A stretch of 10,027 nt of DNA from an uncultured Bacilli bacterium (GTDB taxonomy: Bacteria > Bacillota_I > Bacilli_A > RF39 > UBA660), in contig CALVLG010000029.1 in the NCBI GenBank assembly GCA_944336815.1, forward strand, positions 1 to 10,027. The letters run 5' to 3'. A program made the position numbers and the translations under genes. Below, in pieces: positions 6,497-10,027 of the stretch (position 1 is its first letter; each line of letters begins with the position of its first letter). The notes under the pieces are model-generated. The model was not told the DNA's origin, did no database searches, and was given only the letters and a program-made list of their open reading frames with translations.

Positions 6497-7252
6497 ATGA
6501 AAACTTTTGGTTTTGAGTTAGAATTTAATGGGGCAAATTTGCGATCATTAGAAGAGAAATACGGCTTAAAATTTTATCCTAATTATAGCTCAGTATCGTA
6601 CGAGAAGTTTTTTTTGACAAATGAAGGCGGCGTTACGATAAACATGAATGGGCAATTATTTGGGGGTGAACTTGTCTCGCCGATCTTTAATGATTTAGAT
6701 GAGTGTCTGACGCAAGTTAAATATTATTTAGATATTTTAAAATATGAAAAAGCTTTTATTTCTAAACATAAAACAGAAGCTGGCTTTCATATTCATTTGG
6801 ATAAATCTTTTTTAGACTCATGGGAAATGTATCAAAAACTTTTTAAATTTTTATATGCTTTTCAACCAGAAATATATAATTTAGCGCGAGGAAATGATCC
6901 GGCAATTCGTTATATTTATTTTTTGCATGCAGCACCTTTAAAAAAAGAACATTTAAAATATGTTCTACGGGGGCCTAGTTCTTTAGAAAGATTTAAAGAT
7001 AAAATGTTTTGTATTCGTTTTTCGGAACAAACTTTTGAAATGCGTTATTTCAATAGTTCTTTACAATATGAAGTAATTAAACGATATTTAGAATTTGCTT
7101 TGCATTTTAGAGATTATATTGAAAGTCCATTATACGATATGGATATGATTGATTATTATTATAAACATACGCATAATTTAGAAAACTTACAAGAAAAAGT
7201 AGAGTACTCAGAAGAAAAAGAGAAAGTGATGAAAAGAATTCTTAATTTATAA
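6497..7252 (+). CDS. Putative amidoligase (COOH-NH2 ligase, glutamine synthetase/GCS-like fold)
   Basis: A 251-residue cytosolic protein with the conserved skeleton of the Amidoligase_2 family. It has FGFELEF at the very N-terminus (Glu7 and Glu9, the acidic metal/ATP residues), GGVTINMNGQLFGGELVSPIF at about 44-64 (Glu58, equal to the usual GxE-hSP), TEAGFHIHLDKSF at 93-105 (His98, His100, Asp102) and FEMRYFNSSL at 180-189 (Glu181, Arg183, equal to the usual hEhRxFxxxL). Known relatives in this fold join a carboxylate to an amine using ATP, and the family is thought to act on peptides or cell-wall precursors; no substrate is proven for this branch. The start is fixed by AAGGGGG at 6485-6491 and the promoter just upstream. 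It is a single-gene transcript with a terminator shared with rpsT. The transglutaminase-like gene is its divergent partner. Family call good; activity inferred. Confidence 0.75.
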   Translation: MKTFGFELEFNGANLRSLEEKYGLKFYPNYSSVSYEKFFLTNEGGVTINMNGQLFGGELVSPIFNDLDECLTQVKYYLDILKYEKAFISKHKTEAGFHIHLDKSFLDSWEMYQKLFKFLYAFQPEIYNLARGNDPAIRYIYFLHAAPLKKEHLKYVLRGPSSLERFKDKMFCIRFSEQTFEMRYFNSSLQYEVIKRYLEFALHFRDYIESPLYDMDMIDYYYKHTHNLENLQEKVEYSEEKEKVMKRILNL

Positions 7253-7253
7253 A

Positions 7254-7287
7254 AAAAGAAATGGTTTGTTATTAAGCCATTTCTTTT
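7254..7287. terminator. Bidirectional terminator between the amidoligase-like gene and rpsT
   Basis: AAAAGAAATGG (7254-7264) pairs perfectly with CCATTTCTTTT (7277-7287), with a 12-base loop. T-tracts lie on both strands: four Ts on the plus, seven on the minus. It starts 2 bases after the plus-strand stop, and its right arm encodes the end of rpsT. Confidence 0.85.
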
Positions 7288-7535
7288 ACTTTTGTTGAAA
7301 GTCTTGATTTTTGACGATCAACTGTATTTCTTTTTACTAGACCTTTACTTAAAGCACGGTCCATATATCTTTGTACATCAGCAAGGAGTTTTTGTGCATT
7401 TTCTTTATCTCCAGCTTCGATTGCTTTATCACAATTACGAATACAGTTTTTTACACGAGCTTTTAGTTCATGATTGTTTTCGGTTCTTTTGGCAATCGTT
7501 TTAATTGCTTTTTTAGAACTTTTAATATTAGCCAT
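7272..7535 (-). CDS. rpsT: 30S ribosomal protein S20
   Basis: Primary 16S rRNA-binding protein of the small subunit body. The 87 residues give the typical S20 pattern: MANIKSSKKAIKTIAKR at the N-terminus, a basic helical body (ELKARVKNCIRNCDKAIEAG, 23-42) and the characteristic RALSKGLVKRNTVDRQKSRL (60-79). The length is normal. A strong ribosome site AAAGGAG (minus strand, 7549-7543) sits 7 bases before the start. It has its own promoter and a terminator in its 3' end. It lies downstream of the YigZ-like gene on the same strand with a 94-base gap, so some read-through from that gene is possible because no clear terminator separates them. Confidence 0.98.
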   Translation of the reverse strand: MANIKSSKKAIKTIAKRTENNHELKARVKNCIRNCDKAIEAGDKENAQKLLADVQRYMDRALSKGLVKRNTVDRQKSRLSTKVKEMA

Positions 7536-7567
7536 ACTTTTCTCCTTTCTTTGTTAAATCGTATATA

Positions 7568-7596
7568 ATTTTAACAGATTTTAAGCATCTTGACAA
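7568..7596 (-). promoter_or_regulatory. Promoter for rpsT
   Basis: On the minus strand TTGTCA (7591-7596), 17-base spacer, TAAAAT (7568-7573). The start codon lies 32 bases after the -10, with the AAAGGAG site between. The match is good for a highly expressed ribosomal protein gene. Confidence 0.65.
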
Positions 7597-7629
7597 TTCT
7601 TTTTTCGGTGTTTTAGCCTAAAAAGGTGA

Positions 7630-7980
7630 TTATTTTGGAAAAAGAGAAGCAGCAGAGGCGCGATAGGCCCTTGTTAAGCCAGATGCACCAAGTTTAATGC
7701 CCCCAAAATAACGAACAACAAAAATAGCTATATTGGTGGTGTTTTGACGTTCTAAAACTTGATAAATCGGAAGGCCACTTGTTCCACTTGGTTCTTTATC
7801 ATCGCTTTTAGAGGCTGTATTAGCTAAAACACAAGCATAAGGGATATGTCTGGCTTTTTTGTGTTCTTTTTTTAACATATCATATATTATTCCAATTTCT
7901 TTTTTATCGTCTATTTTATAAAGATAAGCAATGAACCTTGATTTTTTCACTTCGATTTCGCTTTTATTTAACAGTTTCAT
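7630..7980 (-). CDS. YigZ/IMPACT (UPF0029) family protein, N-terminal domain only
   Basis: The family signatures are clear: EVKKSRFIAYLYKI (10-23), KKARHIPYACVL (41-52, in place of the usual AxHxCxA), KSDDKEPSGTSGLPIYQVL (58-76) and the hallmark FVVRYFGGIKLGASGLTRAY (87-106). Bacterial YigZ is normally about 200 residues, with a second ferredoxin-like domain after this one. Here the protein stops at 116, soon after the hallmark, so only the first domain is present. No remnant of the second domain was noted in the 94 bases before rpsT, and a one-domain form is plausible. The role is unknown; the eukaryotic relative IMPACT affects translation control through GCN1. The start at 7980 has a GGTGAT ribosome site. 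It is divergent from uvrC, with starts 60 bases apart, and upstream of rpsT. Confidence 0.87.
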   Translation of the reverse strand: MKLLNKSEIEVKKSRFIAYLYKIDDKKEIGIIYDMLKKEHKKARHIPYACVLANTASKSDDKEPSGTSGLPIYQVLERQNTTNIAIFVVRYFGGIKLGASGLTRAYRASAASLFPK

Positions 7981-8000
7981 ACATAATCACCATAATTTTA

Positions 8001-8009
8001 TGATACAAT
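8001..8009 (+). promoter_or_regulatory. Extended -10 promoter element for uvrC
   Basis: TG-a-TACAAT (8001-8009) is an extended -10 box 31 bases before the uvrC start. No good -35 is visible at the right spacing, which is common for extended -10 promoters. The yigZ-like gene starts in the opposite direction from the same 60-base gap. Confidence 0.4.
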
Positions 8010-8040
8010 ATTTTAAGAAAAAAGGAAATGGGGTGGTAAT

Positions 8041-9822
8041 ATGTTCAAAGAAAAATTGGCGCAGGTGCCAAATAAACCAGGTAGTTATCAAATGCGTAAC
8101 AAAGATGGAATAATTATTTATGTTGGGAAAGCCAAAAATTTGCATCGCCGAGTAAATTCTTATTTTAACCGGACTCAAACGGGTAAGACAGCTAAAATGG
8201 TTAGTGAAATAGCCGATTTTACCTACATTGTAACGGCAACTGAATTAGAGTCTTTACTTTTAGAAATTAATTTAATTAAAGAATATAATCCTAAATATAA
8301 TGTTTTATTAAAAGATGATAAAAGCTACCCTTATATTGAATATATTGAACATCCTTATCCCAAATTAAAAGTATCAAGATATTTACAAATTAGAAAAAAA
8401 GATCATAAAAAATTATTTGGCCCATATCCAAATGCTTATGCGGCTCGGCGGATCGTGAATTTATTAAATCGTTTGTATCCGTTAAAAAAGTGTGATGGTA
8501 ATCCTAAAAAAGTATGTCTTTATTATCATATAGGGGAGTGTCTTGGTTATTGTGAAAAAAAAGTTAATCCTGATGATTTAAAGAAAATGCAAGAAGATAT
8601 TTTGGGCTTTTTAAATGGAAATGATAAGATTTTAAAAGATAAAATTTTAGAAAAAATGGATAGTTATAGTAAAGCTTTGAATTTTGAACTCGCTTTAGAA
8701 TTAAAAAAAGAATTAGATTATATTAATATTGTTTTATCAAAGCAAAAGATTACTTTACAAGATTTAACTAATCGTGATTGTTTAGGTTATTATTTTAATA
8801 ATGGGTATATTTCGGTTCAAATTTTGTTTATAAGAAACGGTAAAATTGTTGGTGGCCATACCGATTTATTTCCAGTTGTTAGCGATTTAGAAGAGGAAAT
8901 GGATAGTTATATTACGAGATTTTATAGTAAGCATGAAATACCTAAAGAAATTTTAGTTCCTTCAGAGTTAGCTACCGAAGTATTACAAAATTATTTTGAA
9001 AACAAGGTTGTTGTGCCGCAAAAAGGCCAAAAGAAAAAGTTAGTTACAATGGCAAATGAAAATGCCAAAATTAATTTAGAAAATGAATTAGAACTTGTTT
9101 TAAAGAAAGAATATTTTACTGAAGAAGCTAATCAAGAATTACGAAAGATATTACATTTAGAAACGTTAGATCGGATTGATCTATTTGATAACTCGAATTT
9201 GTTTGGCGATTGGAGTGTTTCTTGTATGGTCGTGTTTAAAAATGGCGTACCAGCTAAAAATGAATATCGAAAATATAAAATTAGTTTTGATAAAAATGAT
9301 GATTATGGCATGATGCGAGAAGTTATTTATCGGCGTTACCAAAGAGCATTGGTGGAAAAAACGGAATTACCTAATTTAATTATTGTGGATGGTGGTATTG
9401 GGCAAATTCATGCTTGTAAAGAAGTGCTTGAAGCTTTAAATTTAAAAATTAAAGTCTGTGGCTTAAAGAAAAATGATAAGCACCGGACGAACGATTTGGT
9501 TGATGGCGATACTTTAGAACTAGTTACACTGCCTAAAGACTCTAATGTTTTTCATTATTTAACGAGAATGCAAGATGAAGTCCACCGTTATACTATTACA
9601 TATCACCGAACGATTAGGAGTAAAGGAAGTATTAGTAGTGTTCTTGATAATATTCCGGGGATTGGGACAAAAAGAAAAAAGGAATTGATTAAAACTTTTG
9701 GTAGTGTTGCTAAAATGGAGGCAGCAACAATTGAAGAATTAAGTAAAATTTTGCCTAAAGAAGTGGCTATATCTTTACAAGATTATTTAAAAAGTCGCAA
9801 AGAAGAACAAAGTAAAAGTTAA
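8041..9822 (+). CDS. uvrC: Excinuclease ABC subunit C (UvrC)
   Basis: Dual-incision endonuclease of nucleotide excision repair; it joins the UvrB-DNA complex and cuts on both sides of the lesion. Domains in order: GIY-YIG nuclease at about 12-92 (PGSYQM and IIYVGKAKNLHRRV, with Arg36 and Glu75 as expected catalytic residues); a four-Cys set at 151, 159, 167 and 171, matching the Cys known to hold an Fe-S cluster in E. coli UvrC; a UVR motif for UvrB contact near 196-230; an RNase H-like 5' nuclease at about 375-530 with Asp383 (LFDNSNLFGD), Asp450 (IIVDGGIGQ) and His515 (DEVHRY); and a C-terminal HhH pair near 530-585 (LDNIPGIGTKRKKELIKTFG). At 593 residues it is full length. The start has a GGGGTGG ribosome site (8030-8036). 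It is a single gene here; uvrA and uvrB are not in the window. The 23-base repeats begin inside its stop codon. Confidence 0.98.
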   Translation: MFKEKLAQVPNKPGSYQMRNKDGIIIYVGKAKNLHRRVNSYFNRTQTGKTAKMVSEIADFTYIVTATELESLLLEINLIKEYNPKYNVLLKDDKSYPYIEYIEHPYPKLKVSRYLQIRKKDHKKLFGPYPNAYAARRIVNLLNRLYPLKKCDGNPKKVCLYYHIGECLGYCEKKVNPDDLKKMQEDILGFLNGNDKILKDKILEKMDSYSKALNFELALELKKELDYINIVLSKQKITLQDLTNRDCLGYYFNNGYISVQILFIRNGKIVGGHTDLFPVVSDLEEEMDSYITRFYSKHEIPKEILVPSELATEVLQNYFENKVVVPQKGQKKKLVTMANENAKINLENELELVLKKEYFTEEANQELRKILHLETLDRIDLFDNSNLFGDWSVSCMVVFKNGVPAKNEYRKYKISFDKNDDYGMMREVIYRRYQRALVEKTELPNLIIVDGGIGQIHACKEVLEALNLKIKVCGLKKNDKHRTNDLVDGDTLELVTLPKDSNVFHYLTRMQDEVHRYTITYHRTIRSKGSISSVLDNIPGIGTKRKKELIKTFGSVAKMEAATIEELSKILPKEVAISLQDYLKSRKEEQSKS

Positions 9823-9912
9823 AAAACGGATATTAAATTCGTTAAAATTTGTATATCAAAAATGTTAAAAAATGTATATCAAAGTAATTAAAAAATGTAT
9901 ATTTTTGTTGCA
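9821..9912 (+). repeat. Four degenerate 23-base tandem repeats after uvrC
   Basis: Four consecutive 23-base units at 9821-9843, 9844-9866, 9867-9889 and 9890-9912. The inner core GTATAT recurs exactly 23 bases apart at 9851, 9874 and 9897. The second unit ends ATGTT and the third ends TAATT. The third and fourth units share the first 13 bases (AAAAAATGTATAT). The first unit, which begins inside the uvrC stop codon, matches the third at about 17 of 23 positions. It is non-coding and very AT-rich. The role is not known; a tandem duplication or protein-binding iterons are possible. Confidence 0.7.
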
Positions 9913-9936
9913 AATTTTTTTGCTTTCCATTAAAAT
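9908..9936 (+). promoter_or_regulatory. Candidate promoter for a gene beyond the right edge
   Basis: TTGCAA (9908-9913), 17-base spacer, TAAAAT (9931-9936). It sits right after the tandem repeats. There is no coding region between it and the end of the window, so the gene it serves would lie outside. Confidence 0.35.
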
Positions 9937-9949
9937 AGGGTTATAGGAG

Positions 9950-9976
9950 TTGACTAACTATAATAAGTCAAGTCAA
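9950..9976. repeat. Operator-like inverted repeat with an overlapping direct copy
   Basis: TTGACT (9950-9955) and AGTCAA (9966-9971) form a perfect inverted repeat around 10 bases that include a TATAAT (9959-9964). A second AGTCAA (9971-9976) overlaps the first by one base. The centre-to-centre geometry and position near a promoter suggest a repressor site, but this is inference. Confidence 0.35.
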
Positions 9977-9982
9977 TTTCTT

Positions 9983-10005
9983 CAAAAATCTTAAAAAGAT
10001 TTTTG
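9983..10005 (+). terminator. Terminator- or attenuator-like hairpin near the window end
   Basis: CAAAAATCTT (9983-9992) pairs perfectly with AAGATTTTTG (9996-10005) around an AAA loop, with five Ts in the right arm. The stem is AT-rich and is not followed by a long T-tract outside it, so as a terminator it is weak. It could end uvrC transcription 160 bases after the stop, or lie in a leader of the next gene. The sequence AAAAAGATTTT occurs again at 10015-10025. Confidence 0.4.
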
Positions 10006-10027
10006 TTCCACGTCAAAAAGATTTTAA

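Noticed and set aside
7292..7504. Plus-strand open frame inside rpsT
   Set aside because: It is the complement of a well-defined ribosomal protein gene and has no support of its own.
7611..7623. Terminator TTTTAGCCTAAAA after the yigZ-like gene
   Set aside because: The two six-base arms leave a one-base loop, so no stable RNA hairpin can form, and no T-tract follows.
9821..9912. CRISPR array
   Set aside because: The units are contiguous and degenerate with no spacers between them, and no cas gene is present.
9966..9976. CtsR heat-shock operator, from the repeated GTCAA
   Set aside because: The CtsR site needs two GGTCAAA heptads spaced by three bases; here the copies overlap by one base and lack the heptad.
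1..10027. Mycoplasma-type genetic code (TGA as Trp), suggested by the low GC content
   Set aside because: TGA ends the thymidylate kinase gene in an ATGA overlap with queA and ends the pilin-like frame, and Trp is encoded by TGG throughout.

Overview
The window looks like the chromosome of an AT-rich, low-GC Gram-positive bacterium, most likely of the Bacilli/Mollicutes side of the Firmicutes. The basis is extreme A/T bias at third positions, purine-rich Shine-Dalgarno sites (GGGGTGG, AAGGGGG, AAAGGAG) and tight gene packing. TGA is a stop codon here (it ends the thymidylate kinase gene and a pilin-like remnant) and TGG encodes Trp, so the genetic code is the standard bacterial one, not the Mycoplasma code. 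The lineage is inferred from composition and protein style; no rRNA is present.

Layout. Positions 1-3395 (+) hold one co-directional, translationally coupled operon: the 3' end of glyA (serine hydroxymethyltransferase), a thymidylate kinase, queA, and an unrecognised 355-residue protein, each overlapping the next by 1-14 bases. glyA (one-carbon supply for dTMP synthesis) and tmk (dTMP to dTDP) are linked metabolically; queA makes the tRNA base queuosine. Positions 3418-3959 (+) hold a broken cell-surface gene: an N-terminal membrane/signal segment in one frame and an FctA-like pilin (isopeptide) domain in another. A hairpin with a T-tract sits at its start. A 158-residue orphan gene (-) follows, ending in a bidirectional terminator.

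Positions 4569-5435 (+) encode miaA (tRNA i6A37 synthesis), divergent from the orphan. A membrane-anchored transglutaminase-like protein (5432-6391, -) converges with miaA over 4 bases and diverges from an amidoligase-family protein (6497-7252, +), with back-to-back promoters between them. These two look like a surface or peptide amide-bond pair, but their function is not known.

Positions 7272-9822 hold rpsT (S20, -), a short YigZ/IMPACT-family protein (-), and, divergently, uvrC (+), the nucleotide excision repair endonuclease with GIY-YIG, four-Cys, UVR, RNase H-like and HhH parts. After uvrC there is a non-coding tail (9823-10027) with four degenerate 23-base tandem repeats, a candidate promoter, an operator-like inverted repeat and a terminator/attenuator-like hairpin, probably leading to a gene beyond the window.

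Most of the window is housekeeping. The items that merit a second look are the disrupted pilin-like gene with the hairpin over its ribosome binding site, the transglutaminase/amidoligase divergon, the 23-base repeat array, and the unrecognised fourth gene of the glyA operon.
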